From: Desulforhabdus amnigena
GTDB taxonomy: Bacteria > Desulfobacterota > Syntrophobacteria > Syntrophobacterales > Syntrophobacteraceae
Assembly (NCBI RefSeq): GCF_027925305.1
Contig: NZ_BSDR01000001.1
Span: 4,358,501-4,422,500 of the forward strand
DNA: 64,000 nt
Direction of reading: 5' to 3'
Of this stretch, positions 35,206 through 45,093 are shown in pieces. The notes under the pieces were generated by a model. The model saw only the letters and a list, made by a program, of their open reading frames with translations, did no database searches and had not been told where the DNA came from. Both the position numbers and the translations under genes were made by a program. How positions within the stretch are numbered: position 1 is the stretch's first letter; every line of letters begins with the position of its first letter.

Positions 35206-37253
35206 CAGCGTCCTGGAGGGCTGACTTTTGCTTCGAGCTTCCGGAGGTATTGGCCCAATGCCATGAGGGGGAAGCAGTTGCGGTAGTTGTCATAACGGAT
35301 GAAGAAATGCTTGGGAAAACCGGTTCCCGTAAAGCAGGTCTCCTCCCAGCTCCCATCGCTTCGCTGTGTATCGACGAGGTACTGCACACCCCGCTTGACC
35401 TCGGGGCAGTCTTCCTCTCCGCAGGCCATGAGTCCCATGAGCGCCCACGCGGTCTGAGAAGGCGTGCTTGTTCCCCGGCCGCGCAGATCGGGATTCATGT
35501 AGGACTCACAGGTTTCCCCCCAGCCCCCGTCGGGATTCTGATGTGCTTTGAGCCAGCTCACGGCCGCTTGAATGTAGGCGGCCCCAGGATCTTCCCCGAT
35601 GGCTATGAGGCCTCTCAGTGCCGCCCAGGTGCCGTAGATATAGTTCACTCCCCATCGGCCCCACCAGCTTCCGTCCGGCTCCTGCATCCTGCGGATGAAC
35701 TGAATACCTCTTTGCGCCTGCGGATGGGTCGGAGGATAGCCGTAATGCCCCATGGCTTCGAGGACTCTGCCCGTCACATCCACGGACGGATAATCCACCA
35801 TTGCTTCCTGGTCGGCAAATGGGATGCGGTTGAGGATGATCATATCATTGTCGCGATCGAAGGCCCCCCAACCGCCCGAAGAGCTTTGCATGCCAAGACA
35901 CCACTCCATTCCACGCATCTTCACTTCGTGGAGCTTATCGCATCCGCTCTGACTCGCCCGGTGCAGTGTCGTGAGCACAAAGGCTGAATCGTCCACATCC
36001 GGGTAGCGTGTATTGACGAACTCAAAAGCCCATCCGCCTGGCGGACAGCAGCTCTTGACCTGCCAGTCGCCGCCGGTTGTCGTCTGCTTGGAGGCAAGCC
36101 ACGAGACCGCATTTCTGATGGCCGGGTGTTCCGGGGAAATGCCGGCCTCTATAAGGGCTAGGGTCGTCAAGGTCGTATCCCATACAGGGGAAATGCACGA
36201 TTGCATACGCAGCCCCTGGTCGTCTTTCAGGCAGAAACCCTTTATGGCGTGCATGCCTTTTACCATCGCCGGATGATCCAGTGGATAACCCAGGTAGTGC
36301 AGGGCCAGGATGGAGTAGACCATAGGAGGCTGGATGCCTCCCCAGTCTCCGCTCTCTTCCTGGTGATCGAGAATCCACTTTTCCGCTTCCCGGATAGCCC
36401 GGCTTCGCAGCCGGCGGAACGGGCGTTTTTCGAATTCCTTGGCTATGCGGTCGAAAATGAAAAAAAGCTTGTGTACCCACGATTTGAACCGCATGGGAGA
36501 GCCGTTCGATGGAAGATAGAGTTCCTGGACATTCTTGCTCTCGGGCAGCGTGTATACCGGCCGGGCAGTGAGGACGATGGAGAGGGGGACGACCGTAGCC
36601 CGCGCCCAGCTCGAGAGTTCATAGATGCTGAAATAGAAATGTGAAGGCAGCAAAACCAGCTCGACAGGCATGGAAGGGACCTTCTGCCAATCGTACTGGC
36701 CGAAGAGCGCCAGCCAGATTTTCGTGAATACTCGCGACCGCTCGATGCCTCCCCGACGAAGAATAAAGCCGCGGGCCCTGCGAAGCGGTGGCGATTCCGG
36801 ATCCTCACCCGCCAGCTTGAGTGCGAAATAGGCTTCAATGGTAGTACTGAGGTCTCCTTCGTCGCCGTAGTAGAGTCCCCACGCGCCGTTCTCGTTCTGC
36901 TGGCTCAAGAGGTACCGTACTATATCCCGTTCCATCCCGTGATCGGCGCATTCGATCAAACGGAGCAGCAGAAGGTATTCGGCAGTGATCGTGACATTCG
37001 ATTCCAGTTCGGACCACCAGTACCCTTCCGCATACTGTGTTCGCAGGAAGAAATCACAGGTGCTGTCGACCGCCTTGCGAATCCGGGCGACGCTGGAGCC
37101 TTCGATTCCACCGGAATGAAGACATGCCTGCGTGGCTTGCAAACGGATGCGTTCTCCCGCGATCTCTACCGGTCTATCTTTCCAGAAACTATCCTTTCCC
37201 TCCGATACTGCCGGTTTGTCCTGTTCAAATTTATTTTTCGACAATATAGCCAT
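35187..37253 (-). CDS. shc: Squalene-hopene cyclase
   Basis: A 688-residue terpene cyclase converting squalene to hopene or diplopterol, the first dedicated step of hopanoid synthesis, on the inner membrane. The catalytic acid motif D-V-D-D is at residues 419-422 (PDVDDSAF). Several QW-type repeats are visible, such as QQNENGAWGLYYGDEGD, QEESGDWGG, QSSSGGWGAFD, QEPDGSWWGRWG, QNPDGGWGE and QRSDGSWEE. Length is normal for bacterial Shc. GGAAGGAG precedes the ATG at 37253. The C-terminus ends inside a family D repeat, so the last few residues may be element-derived. It is the last gene of the RND-MlaC-shc run. Confidence 0.95.
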   Translation of the reverse strand: MAILSKNKFEQDKPAVSEGKDSFWKDRPVEIAGERIRLQATQACLHSGGIEGSSVARIRKAVDSTCDFFLRTQYAEGYWWSELESNVTITAEYLLLLRLIECADHGMERDIVRYLLSQQNENGAWGLYYGDEGDLSTTIEAYFALKLAGEDPESPPLRRARGFILRRGGIERSRVFTKIWLALFGQYDWQKVPSMPVELVLLPSHFYFSIYELSSWARATVVPLSIVLTARPVYTLPESKNVQELYLPSNGSPMRFKSWVHKLFFIFDRIAKEFEKRPFRRLRSRAIREAEKWILDHQEESGDWGGIQPPMVYSILALHYLGYPLDHPAMVKGMHAIKGFCLKDDQGLRMQSCISPVWDTTLTTLALIEAGISPEHPAIRNAVSWLASKQTTTGGDWQVKSCCPPGGWAFEFVNTRYPDVDDSAFVLTTLHRASQSGCDKLHEVKMRGMEWCLGMQSSSGGWGAFDRDNDMIILNRIPFADQEAMVDYPSVDVTGRVLEAMGHYGYPPTHPQAQRGIQFIRRMQEPDGSWWGRWGVNYIYGTWAALRGLIAIGEDPGAAYIQAAVSWLKAHQNPDGGWGETCESYMNPDLRGRGTSTPSQTAWALMGLMACGEEDCPEVKRGVQYLVDTQRSDGSWEETCFTGTGFPKHFFIRYDNYRNCFPLMALGQYLRKLEAKVSPPGRWVTEKK

Positions 37254-37285
37254 GTTTACATTCTCCTTCCGTCAACACGGCTCGC

Positions 37286-37396
37286 TCATCACGATCTGGA
37301 TTGTGTTTCGACCTTTTCCCTGATATATACTCCGTTTAACACAATGGTCAATAGGAATTCATCACGATCTGGATTGTGTTTCGACCTTTTCCCTGA
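37286..37396. repeat. 38-bp direct repeat duplicating the 3' end of the MlaC-like gene
   Basis: The same 38 nt (starting TCATCACGATCTGGATTGTG) occurs at 37286-37323 and 37359-37396. The second copy is the 3' end of the MlaC-like gene; the first lies 73 nt further downstream in the gap before shc. Confidence 0.85.
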
Positions 37397-38003
37397 GCTG
37401 GTTCAAGAGGTCTTTGAAGGGCTTGTTGTTCAGGATGGAAGCGAATTGCTGCCGGTAGTTGTTGACCAGGCTTATACCCTCGATCACCACATCGTAGACC
37501 TTCCACTCGGATCCACTGAGAACGAGCCTGTAGTCGATCTCGAAGTCGGGCTCCTTGTCGTTGGCCACACGGGTCTTCACCAGGGCGTATCGGCCTTCGA
37601 TCTGCTCTCCCTGGTAGAGGGTGCGAGTGGTCGGCGTGGCAGTCGCCTCCACCCGACTTATATAAGTGTTGAAAAGAAGCTGTTTGAAAAGCTGGAGGAA
37701 TTCTTGCCGCTCCTCTGCGGAGATTTCCTTCCAAGGCCTTCCCAGGGCTCGTTTGGCCATCTCGTCGAAGTCGAAGTATTCCTCGGTGATGGTGAGGATT
37801 TCCTCCCTGCGCTGTTGGAGGCTGGGACCACCTCCAAAGAGGGAGCTCTTGATGATCTGCAATCCACGATCCGACCCCGATTGAATCAACTGAAGCGGGG
37901 ACGAGGAAGCCGCCATGATCGAAGGCGAATACATCACAGAAGTGATCAGCAAAAAGACACCTGCAACAAAACGAAGAATCTGCTTATCCCGATGCATATT
38001 CAT
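37362..38003 (-). CDS. MlaC/Ttg2D/HpnM-family periplasmic protein
   Basis: A 213-residue exported protein: a signal peptide (FVAGVFLLITSVMYSPSIMA-like, cut near residue 31), then an MlaC-type lipid-binding domain. The family features are YFDFDEMAKRALGRPWKEIS, FLQLFKQLLFNTYISRVE, and VYDVVIEGISLVNNYRQQF. MlaC carries phospholipids across the periplasm, and HpnM is its hopanoid-cluster relative. Placement between the RND outer-membrane factor (24 nt upstream) and shc favours a role in hopanoid or lipid handling, which is an inference. An ATG two codons in (37997) has the better-spaced AAAGGG. A paralogue lies at 54585-55211. Confidence 0.88.
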   Translation of the reverse strand: MNMHRDKQILRFVAGVFLLITSVMYSPSIMAASSSPLQLIQSGSDRGLQIIKSSLFGGGPSLQQRREEILTITEEYFDFDEMAKRALGRPWKEISAEERQEFLQLFKQLLFNTYISRVEATATPTTRTLYQGEQIEGRYALVKTRVANDKEPDFEIDYRLVLSGSEWKVYDVVIEGISLVNNYRQQFASILNNKPFKDLLNQLREKVETQSRS

Positions 38004-38027
38004 ACCCTTTCATGCAATCTTCATACG

Positions 38028-39434
38028 TTATTCCGTCCCCCCGCCCAATACTGCGTAAAGCTGCACCTGGTTGGCAAGCCTTGCAAGGCGTATGGAGATG
38101 AGCCCCTGCTGTGCGGAGTAGAGAGAGCGCTGCGCATCCAGTACGCTCAGGTAGGTATCGGTCCCTTTCTCATAACGGGCATAGGAGAGCTGGTAGGTTT
38201 CGGCGGTGGCCTCCACCAGGGACTGCTGCGCTTCCATTTGATCCCCCACGGTCCCCTTGATGGCAAGCGCATCGGCAACATCCCTGAATGCTCCTTGAAT
38301 CGCCTTTTCGTATTGATTCTGGGCGATCTCCCTGTCCGTCCTGCTTACCTTGAGCGCCGACCATGTGGCAGGATCGAAAATCGGTAGAGCGATGTTGGCT
38401 GCGTAATTCCAGGTATCCGAACCGGCTTTGAAGAGGCCCGACAGGTCGCTGCTTGTGGTGCCTATGGCGGTCGTGAGCGAAATGCGGGGGAAAAAAGCCG
38501 CCCGGGCGGCCCCGATATTGGCGTTGGCTGCCTTGAGCAAGCTCTCGGCCTGAAGAATATCCGGGCGATGCAGGAGCACTTCGGATGGCAGGCCGGGTGA
38601 GATGTCCGGCAGGGATTTGACGGCGCTCAACCCCTCGGGCAACAGGTCGGGCGGCACAGGCGCGCCCACCAGCAGGTTCAGGGCATTCTCATCTTGAGCC
38701 GCCAGTCCGGTGTACCGGGCAACGTCCACCCGCGCCGTATCCACTCTCTGTTGAACCTGTCGAAGGTCCAGCTTGGGCGCGAGTCCCACTTCAAAGCGCC
38801 GTTGAATCAAATTGTAGGAGGCCTGCTGGGCTTCGAGGGTGGACTGGGCCAGTTGCAGGTTTTCCCGGTCAGCGGCGAGGGTCAGGTAAGCGTTGGCAAC
38901 CTCGGATATCAGCAGGATCTGTGCGCTGCGGCGGGCGTGCTCCGTGGCGAAAAATTCCTCCAGGGCCTGCTTTTCCAGGCTCCGGATGCGGCCGAAAAAG
39001 TCAATCTCCCAGGAACTGACGCCCAGATTGAGGCTATACTGTTCCACGGTCGATTGAGTGGAATTGGAATTGCCGGTCAAAACGCGCTGCTTGATGGCGT
39101 TGCCGGTCGTATCCACCGTTGGTAAAAGTTCGGCGCGCTGGATGCGGTACAATGCGCGAGCCCTCTCCACATTCAATGCTGCTACCCGCAGATCGCGGTT
39201 GTTTTCCAGGGCCATGCCGATGATCTCTTGCAGCTTTTCATCGGTGAAGAATTCCCGCCATCGCAGATCGGTGGCGAGAGGAGCATTCGGCATGGCTGAG
39301 GTCTCTTTGTAGGCGGAGCCACTCGGCCACTCCCTGGAAACCGGCGCCTCGGGCCGTGTGTATTTCGGGATCATCGTGCAGCCGGTGAGAAAAACGGCCG
39401 TTATCGCCAAAAGGGGGAACAACTTCCTTATCAT
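38028..39434 (-). CDS. RND efflux outer-membrane lipoprotein (OprM/NodT family)
   Basis: A 468-residue TolC-like channel with a lipoprotein signal peptide and lipobox FLTGC (Cys19), so it is anchored in the outer membrane. Two OEP repeats are visible with WREFFTDEKLQEIIGMALENNRDLRVAALN and DLRQVQQRVDTARVDVARYTG in the first, and the matching GLFKAGSDTWNYAANIALPIFD and ALAIKGTVGDQMEAQQSLVEA in the second. It is the exit duct for the adaptor and pump encoded immediately upstream; its ATG lies 1 nt past the pump's stop codon. The operon order adaptor-pump-channel is standard. Confidence 0.93.
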   Translation of the reverse strand: MIRKLFPLLAITAVFLTGCTMIPKYTRPEAPVSREWPSGSAYKETSAMPNAPLATDLRWREFFTDEKLQEIIGMALENNRDLRVAALNVERARALYRIQRAELLPTVDTTGNAIKQRVLTGNSNSTQSTVEQYSLNLGVSSWEIDFFGRIRSLEKQALEEFFATEHARRSAQILLISEVANAYLTLAADRENLQLAQSTLEAQQASYNLIQRRFEVGLAPKLDLRQVQQRVDTARVDVARYTGLAAQDENALNLLVGAPVPPDLLPEGLSAVKSLPDISPGLPSEVLLHRPDILQAESLLKAANANIGAARAAFFPRISLTTAIGTTSSDLSGLFKAGSDTWNYAANIALPIFDPATWSALKVSRTDREIAQNQYEKAIQGAFRDVADALAIKGTVGDQMEAQQSLVEATAETYQLSYARYEKGTDTYLSVLDAQRSLYSAQQGLISIRLARLANQVQLYAVLGGGTE

Positions 39435-39435
39435 G

Positions 39436-42400
39436 TCACTGTGCCTCCGATGGGCTTACTGCCTCCGAAACGGGTGCTTCCGTCGGGGAGCCTTTCTTCT
39501 TGCCGAACAGTTGAACCACCACCACGTAGAACAGAGGGATGAATGGAGTCGCCAGGAAGGTGGCGGCCATCATTCCACCCAGGACACCGGTGCCGATGGC
39601 CGTCTGTGCCCCCGCACCTGCGCCGGTTGCAAGGGCCAGGGGAAGGACGCCGAACCCGAAGGCCAGCGAGGTCATGATGATGGGACGGAGCCTCAATTTC
39701 GCCCCTTCCAGCGTGGCCTCGACCAGCCCCATGCCCTCCTTGACCTTATCCATGGCGAACTGAACAATCAAAATGGCGTTTTTGGTCGTGAGTCCCAAAA
39801 CAGTCAGAAGCCCGATCTGGAAATAGACATCGTTGGGGAATCCACGAAGCGATGCGGCCACAATGCTGCCGATGACTCCCAGCGGAAGAGTCAGCATGAT
39901 CGAAATGGGCAGGGTCCAGCTCTCGTAGAGCGCCGCCAGGCAGAGAAAAATCACGATCATGGAAAAGGCGTACAGCAGAGGAGCCTGGGACTTTGACATC
40001 CGCTCCTGGTAGGAGAGTCCTGTCCAGTCAAACCCGATGTCCTTGGGAAGCTTCGAAGTGATTTCCTCCATGGCCTGCATCGCTTCCCCCGAGCTCTTCC
40101 CCGGCGGAGAGGAGCCCCAAATGTTCATCGACGGGAAGGCATTGAAGCGTTCCAGCCGGGGAGACCCATAAGCCCAGCGGCCCGAGGAGAAAGAGGTGAA
40201 AGGCGTCATAGTGCCCGCCCCATTGCGCACGTAGAGTTGCTCGATGTCACTTGGCAGCATGCGGTAGGGGGCATCGGCCTGAACGTAGACTCGCTTGACC
40301 CGTCCGCCCTGGATGAAGTCGTTGACATAGGCGCTGCCGAAGGCCGCCGAGATGGTGTTGTGGATGGCGTCGATAGGAACGCCCAGGGCACCCGCCTTTT
40401 CCCAGTCCACGTCGATGCGGTATTGAGGTACGTCCTCCAGGCCGTTGGGGCGCACGCGGGTCAGTCGCGGGTCCTCTTTGGCCATGCCGAGCAACTGGTT
40501 GCGTGCCGCTGTCAATGCCTCGTGGCCGACTCCACCCCGGTCCTGCAACTGGAAGTCGAACCCGCCCGCCTGGCCCAGTTCAACGACTGCCGGCGGTGGA
40601 AAGGCGAACACCTGTGCATTGCGAATCTTGGCGAACCTGGCCATGGCGCGCCTTACCAGGGCATCGGCTTTGAGGTCCGGGCGGTTGCGCTCGTCCCAAT
40701 CCCTGAGCTTGACAAAGGACAACCCGACGTTCTGCCCTGCGCCTGAAAAACCCCGGCCTGCAAGGGTTAAGCAGGTGGCCACCGTTTCCTTTTCATCCTC
40801 CAGAAAATAGTCTCGGACCTCGTTCATGACCTGGTCGGTCTGCTCCAGGGTCGAGCCCGCCGGCAGCGTTGCCTGCACGAACACGATACCCTGGTCTTCA
40901 TCCGGGAGATAGGCGGTGGGCATTCGCTGGAAGAGAAACCCCAGGGCTGCCACCAGGAGAACGTAAATGAGCAGGTAGCGGAGCTTCCTGCCGAGGATAT
41001 GACCCACCATGGCCTGGAACTTGTCCCGGGCTCTGCGGAACATCCGGTCGAACCACCGAAAAAAGGGGCGGAAAAGGAAGAAGGCGTTGTCCGCGGGTTC
41101 ATGGCCCTTGGGAATGGGCTTGAGGAGCGATGCGCACAGGACCGGTGTGAGAATGAGGGCCACAAGAACCGAAAGCAGCATGGCGGCAATGACGGTCACC
41201 GAAAACTGACGGTAGATGACGCCCGTCGAGCCCGCAAAGAACGCCATGGGGCCGAAAACCGCAGAGAGCACCAGGCCGATTCCGATGAGCGCGCTGGTGA
41301 TCTCTCCCATGGATTTGCGGGTCGCCTCCTTGGCCGGGAGCCCTTCCTCGTGCATGACCCGCTCCACGTTTTCCACCACGACGATGGCATCGTCCACCAG
41401 GAGACCAATGGCGAGCACCATGGCAAACATGGTCAGCATGTTGATGGAAAACCCGAACAGCCCCAGAACGGCGAAGGTCCCCAGGATAACCACGGGTACC
41501 GCCATGGTCGGAATCAGGGTGGCCCGGATATTTCCCATGAAAAGATACATGACCAGGAAGACCAGCAGGATCGCTTCGAAGAGGGTTTTCACTACCTCTT
41601 CTATGGCCACTTTGACAAAGGGCGTCGTGTCATAGGGATAGATGACCTTCATGCCGGGAGGAAAGTAACCGGACAGTTCCTCCATCTTCGCCCTCACGGC
41701 ATCGGCGGTATCCAGCGCATTGGCGCCGGCGGCCTGCCGGATGGCCATGGCGGCGCTGGGTTTGCCGTTGAAGAGGGCATTCATTTCGTAGCGCTCGGTG
41801 CCCAGTTCCGCACGTCCCACATCCCGCACGCGCACGATGGAGCCGTCCGGATTGATGCGCAGCGGAATGGCTGCGAACTCATCCGGAGTTTTGAGCAGGT
41901 TCTGGACGATGATGGAGGCGTTCAGACGCTGGCCTTCCATCGCCGGTGCAGCGCCGAACTGTCCGGCGGAGACCTCGACATTGTAGCTGCGCAGGCGTCC
42001 GATGACGTCATCGATCGTCAGCTTGTAATCGTTCAACTTCTCGGGATTGAGCCAGATACGCATGGCGTACTGGGAACCGAAGCTTTCCACTTCCCCCACC
42101 CCCGGCACCCGGGCCAGTACCTTCTCGATGTTGGATTGGGCATAGTCCCTCAAGTCGTTTCCATCCATGCTGCCGTCTTCCGACACCAGGCCCACGATGA
42201 TGAGGTAGTTTCGCGTGGATTTGCTGACTTTGACGCCCTGGCGCTGCACCACGTCGGGCAAACTTGCCATGGCGAGCTGGAGCTTGTTCTGCACCTGGGA
42301 CCAGGCGAGGTCCGGATCGGTTCCCGGCGTAAAGGTGAGCTCGATCCTCCCCGCGCCGGACGAATCGCTTGTGGCCGACATGTAGAGCAGCTTGTCGAAT

Positions 42401-42615
42401 CCGGTCATTTTTTGTTCGATGATCTGGACCACGCTGTTTTCAACCGTTTCGGCGGAGGCGCCGGGATAGAAGGCGTCAATGGCGATGGAGGGAGGTGCGA
42501 TGGGAGGATACTGGGAGATGGGCAGATTGTAGATCGCCAGCCCGCCCGCCAACATCATGATGATGGCGATGACCCAGGCAAAAACCGGGCGATCCAGAAA
42601 GAAATTCGATAGCAT
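39436..42615 (-). CDS. acrB: RND multidrug efflux pump (AcrB/MexB, HAE1 family)
   Basis: A 1059-residue inner-membrane proton antiporter. It begins [20 protein letters not shown], the AcrB start, and contains [21 protein letters not shown] with the Asp-Asp pair of the proton relay in TM4. The TM-flanked periplasmic porter loops and the C-terminal [14 protein letters not shown] (relay Lys) and [22 protein letters not shown] are also present. It expels hydrophobic compounds through the adaptor and OprM-like channel. GGAGGAG precedes the ATG. Substrate range cannot be predicted; the neighbouring TetR regulator suggests induction by a toxic ligand. Confidence 0.95.
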   Translation of the reverse strand: MLSNFFLDRPVFAWVIAIIMMLAGGLAIYNLPISQYPPIAPPSIAIDAFYPGASAETVENSVVQIIEQKMTGFDKLLYMSATSDSSGAGRIELTFTPGTDPDLAWSQVQNKLQLAMASLPDVVQRQGVKVSKSTRNYLIIVGLVSEDGSMDGNDLRDYAQSNIEKVLARVPGVGEVESFGSQYAMRIWLNPEKLNDYKLTIDDVIGRLRSYNVEVSAGQFGAAPAMEGQRLNASIIVQNLLKTPDEFAAIPLRINPDGSIVRVRDVGRAELGTERYEMNALFNGKPSAAMAIRQAAGANALDTADAVRAKMEELSGYFPPGMKVIYPYDTTPFVKVAIEEVVKTLFEAILLVFLVMYLFMGNIRATLIPTMAVPVVILGTFAVLGLFGFSINMLTMFAMVLAIGLLVDDAIVVVENVERVMHEEGLPAKEATRKSMGEITSALIGIGLVLSAVFGPMAFFAGSTGVIYRQFSVTVIAAMLLSVLVALILTPVLCASLLKPIPKGHEPADNAFFLFRPFFRWFDRMFRRARDKFQAMVGHILGRKLRYLLIYVLLVAALGFLFQRMPTAYLPDEDQGIVFVQATLPAGSTLEQTDQVMNEVRDYFLEDEKETVATCLTLAGRGFSGAGQNVGLSFVKLRDWDERNRPDLKADALVRRAMARFAKIRNAQVFAFPPPAVVELGQAGGFDFQLQDRGGVGHEALTAARNQLLGMAKEDPRLTRVRPNGLEDVPQYRIDVDWEKAGALGVPIDAIHNTISAAFGSAYVNDFIQGGRVKRVYVQADAPYRMLPSDIEQLYVRNGAGTMTPFTSFSSGRWAYGSPRLERFNAFPSMNIWGSSPPGKSSGEAMQAMEEITSKLPKDIGFDWTGLSYQERMSKSQAPLLYAFSMIVIFLCLAALYESWTLPISIMLTLPLGVIGSIVAASLRGFPNDVYFQIGLLTVLGLTTKNAILIVQFAMDKVKEGMGLVEATLEGAKLRLRPIIMTSLAFGFGVLPLALATGAGAGAQTAIGTGVLGGMMAATFLATPFIPLFYVVVVQLFGKKKGSPTEAPVSEAVSPSEAQ

Positions 42616-42627
42616 TACACTCCTCCG

Positions 42628-43920
42628 TTATTTCGCTTGCTCAGGCCGGCTCTTCTTGTTCGGGGCTGCCGTGTCGGCTCTGGGGCCGGCTGAGGCGGCA
42701 CCGGTTTGCGGCGATTGGGTCGTATCCGCATTCGGGATAGCTTCTGCGGTGGTCTGTTTGTTGTTCAGGGAAACGTCCTTCACGGCGATGCCCGGCCGCA
42801 CGTTCAGCATGCCTTCGATGATCACGCGGTCTCCGGCGGAGAGGCCCGAAGAGACGAGCCATTGGTTTCCGATGGCTCGATTGAGGGTCAGTATGCGCTG
42901 CTGGACCGTGCCGGCCTCATCCACGACCAGCGCGATGGATTCTCCCTTCGGGTTGCGGCTCACCCCTTGCTGAGGGACCAGGATGGCCTGTTCCGCGATC
43001 CCTTCCTGCACGACAGCCCGCACGAACATGCCCGGCAGGAGCAGATGTTCTGGGTTGGGGACCACGATGCGCACGGTGTAAGACCCTGTAGCTGGGTCCA
43101 CCGTGACGTCGCGGAATTGCAGCTTGCCTTCCATGGGATACGGTGTTCCGTCCTCCAGGAGAATACGGACGGATTTCCCGTTTTTCCCATCGGCACTGAG
43201 CTGGCCGGTTTCCAGGTTGCGCTTCAGGCGGAGCAGTTCGGCGGACGACTGGGTCACGTCCACGTAAATGGGGTCCAGCTGCTGAATGGTTGCAAGGGAT
43301 GCCGCCTGATAAGCTGTCACCAGCGCCCCGTCCGTTACGCTGGACTTGCCGATGCGCCCGGAAATGGGGGCGTTGACCTGGGTGTAGCCCAGATTGATGC
43401 GGGCCGCCTCAACCTGTGTTTTCCAGTATTCAATCTCGGCTTTGGCCTGTTCCACGGCAGCTGCGGCATCGTCATAGTCCTGCCTGCTGACCGCTTTATC
43501 GACGAGCAATTCCTTGTAGCGTTCGGCCCTCGACCGGATGGACGGCAGGTTGGCCTGCGCTTTGCCGAGCGATGCCTTGGCGGAGTCGAGAGCTACCTGA
43601 AAGGGAGCGGGATCGATCTGGTAAAGCAGCTGCCCCGCCTTGACATCGGAACCTTCCCTGAACTGGCGCTTCTGGATGATGCCGTTGACCTGCGGCCGGA
43701 TTTCCGAGACAAGGTAGGGAGACGTACGCCCCGGCAGCTCGGTGGTCAACTCGACCCTCCGCGGCTCGATGGTCACCGTGGCCACTTCCGGGAGTGGGGG
43801 GGGAGCCTGCTGCTGTTGCGCATTTCCTTTTTCGCACCCCCCCAGCATAAGAAGGCTCATTAGGGCCGCCAAAGCCAAAGTCCATCTGAGTGGTTCATAA
43901 TCGCTCTTGTTCAGTTGCAT
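42628..43920 (-). CDS. acrA: RND periplasmic adaptor (AcrA/MexA family lipoprotein)
   Basis: A 430-residue membrane fusion lipoprotein, with signal and lipobox MLGGC. The lipoyl-domain halves are SPYLVSEIRPQVNGIIQKRQFREGSDVKAGQLLYQIDPAPFQ and INLGYTQVNAPISGRIGKSSVTDGALV, with a coiled-coil hairpin between. The beta-barrel and membrane-proximal domain follow, with YPMEGKLQFRDVTVDPATGSYTVRI and VPQQGVSRNPKG. I use ATG 43920 (GAGGT upstream) rather than the adjacent TTG. The Ala/Pro-rich tail after residue 385 is not conserved. It is the first structural gene of the efflux operon and ends 13 nt before the pump gene. Confidence 0.93.
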   Translation of the reverse strand: MQLNKSDYEPLRWTLALAALMSLLMLGGCEKGNAQQQQAPPPLPEVATVTIEPRRVELTTELPGRTSPYLVSEIRPQVNGIIQKRQFREGSDVKAGQLLYQIDPAPFQVALDSAKASLGKAQANLPSIRSRAERYKELLVDKAVSRQDYDDAAAAVEQAKAEIEYWKTQVEAARINLGYTQVNAPISGRIGKSSVTDGALVTAYQAASLATIQQLDPIYVDVTQSSAELLRLKRNLETGQLSADGKNGKSVRILLEDGTPYPMEGKLQFRDVTVDPATGSYTVRIVVPNPEHLLLPGMFVRAVVQEGIAEQAILVPQQGVSRNPKGESIALVVDEAGTVQQRILTLNRAIGNQWLVSSGLSAGDRVIIEGMLNVRPGIAVKDVSLNNKQTTAEAIPNADTTQSPQTGAASAGPRADTAAPNKKSRPEQAK

Positions 43921-43965
43921 CAAAGACCTCCAGAATATTTGAGTGATGACCGTATTACCTTGAAA

Positions 43966-44043
43966 ACATGGTTCATGGTAAACCGCTCTTCAAGAGCTTC
44001 CCTATTGCCTTGGATCTCTTTGCTTTTTTCATTTTTTTGTGAT
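43966..44043 (-). repeat. Repeat family D, copy 4 (shorter)
   Basis: Read leftward it shows AAAAATGAAAAAAGCAAAGA, ATCCAAGGCAATAGGGAAGC and TCTTGAAGAGCGG, matching family D but lacking part of the middle and the far end. It lies between the tetR gene and the adaptor gene. Confidence 0.7.
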
Positions 44044-44084
44044 CGCTCCGTCCATGGGGAGGAATCAAAAAACGATGCACGGAA

Positions 44085-44708
44085 TCACGATTCAATCAGT
44101 CCTTTGAAAAAGATATCCAGGATGGTATCCGGATCTTCCGGGTAAGGATGCCTCTCGGGCGCATCGAGCCAGAGGAGGAGAAAAGCATCGAGGACGCTGT
44201 CGAGAGCTACAGCCAGGGAATAGGGGCTGGAAATTGGCTTGAACCGCTTGTTTTTGATTCCGCTCTCGAAAATCGAGGCGAGCCTTTCCAGGAAACCGTA
44301 CATGCGTTTTCTCAACTCTTCATCCAGACCCGCCTTGATGTTGAAGCTCGCCCCCTTGCTTTCGGCGAGAAAGAGGCGAACAAAGGGAAGATTGCTGCGA
44401 AACCTTTCACCTTTGGTCATGACGTAGTTGCGCAGTTTTTCAACCTCGTCATCCGACGCCTCGATCGCCTGCACCATGACCTTTTCAAATGTGTCGCATT
44501 TTTCCAGAACAAGGGCCTTGTAGAGATCCTCTTTGTTCTGGAAGAATTTGTAGAGTGTTCCGATAGCGAACTCAGCCTTCCCGGCGATCTCGTGCATGGA
44601 AACATTGTGATATCCCTTCTCGGAAAAAAGATCCAAGGCGGCCGCGAGGATTTCCTGACGTTGTCGCAATTTCTCCCTTTCCCGCCTTGTGAGCTTTTCT
44701 TTTTTCAT
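44085..44708 (-). CDS. TetR/AcrR-family regulator of the efflux operon
   Basis: A 207-residue regulator with an N-terminal helix-turn-helix (residues about 14-60: ILAAALDLFSEKGYHNVSMHEIAGKAEFAIGTLYKFFQNKEDLY) and a ligand-binding helical C-terminal domain. The first 15 residues are highly charged and basic. I chose ATG 44708 with AGAGGT 6 nt before it. It precedes the adaptor gene on the same strand, 164 nt apart, with a family D copy in the gap. It probably represses itself and the efflux genes, released by a pump substrate. Confidence 0.9.
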   Translation of the reverse strand: MKKEKLTRREREKLRQRQEILAAALDLFSEKGYHNVSMHEIAGKAEFAIGTLYKFFQNKEDLYKALVLEKCDTFEKVMVQAIEASDDEVEKLRNYVMTKGERFRSNLPFVRLFLAESKGASFNIKAGLDEELRKRMYGFLERLASIFESGIKNKRFKPISSPYSLAVALDSVLDAFLLLWLDAPERHPYPEDPDTILDIFFKGLIES

Positions 44709-44750
44709 TACTTGACCTCTTTCTGAGCTTTTTATCAAAATTTTATGAAT

Positions 44751-44780
44751 ATGACGTCACGTTATGTAATATATCGTCAT
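44751..44780. promoter_or_regulatory. Putative TetR operator upstream of the regulator gene
   Basis: ATGACG (44751-44756) and CGTCAT (44775-44780) form an inverted repeat 43 nt upstream of the tetR start. Between them are AT-rich bases including TTATGTAATAT. Size and position suit autoregulation by the TetR protein. The rest of 44781-45093 shows no gene. Confidence 0.4.
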
Positions 44781-45093
44781 GATACCTTCGTCAAGAAGAA
44801 TTCCTCACTCATGACCAGGTACATGTCCACATAAGTGCTTGGAAAAAACTAATTTGTCATGTGTGCTTAAAGCATGCGGGAATAGACGGATTGGAAACGG
44901 ACTACTTGTTTGCCTGTGTACTGAACGGGTGTTGATCGAGTGAATATGAATACCGGATGGTGTACAAAGTTGAGAAAGACATCCTCCTTCTTGCACAGCT
45001 TAGATACCACCTTTATACCACTATTGATTAACACGCCGAAACGCAAAAAAACCGGATCTCGACCTTGATCGGCGGCGTTGTAAGGGAGGGGAC

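Noticed and set aside
40999-42612. Long open frame of over 500 codons on the plus strand opposite the RND pump
   Set aside because: It is antisense to a clear AcrB gene in G+C-rich DNA, with His/Gly/Arg-rich low-complexity translation and no family match.
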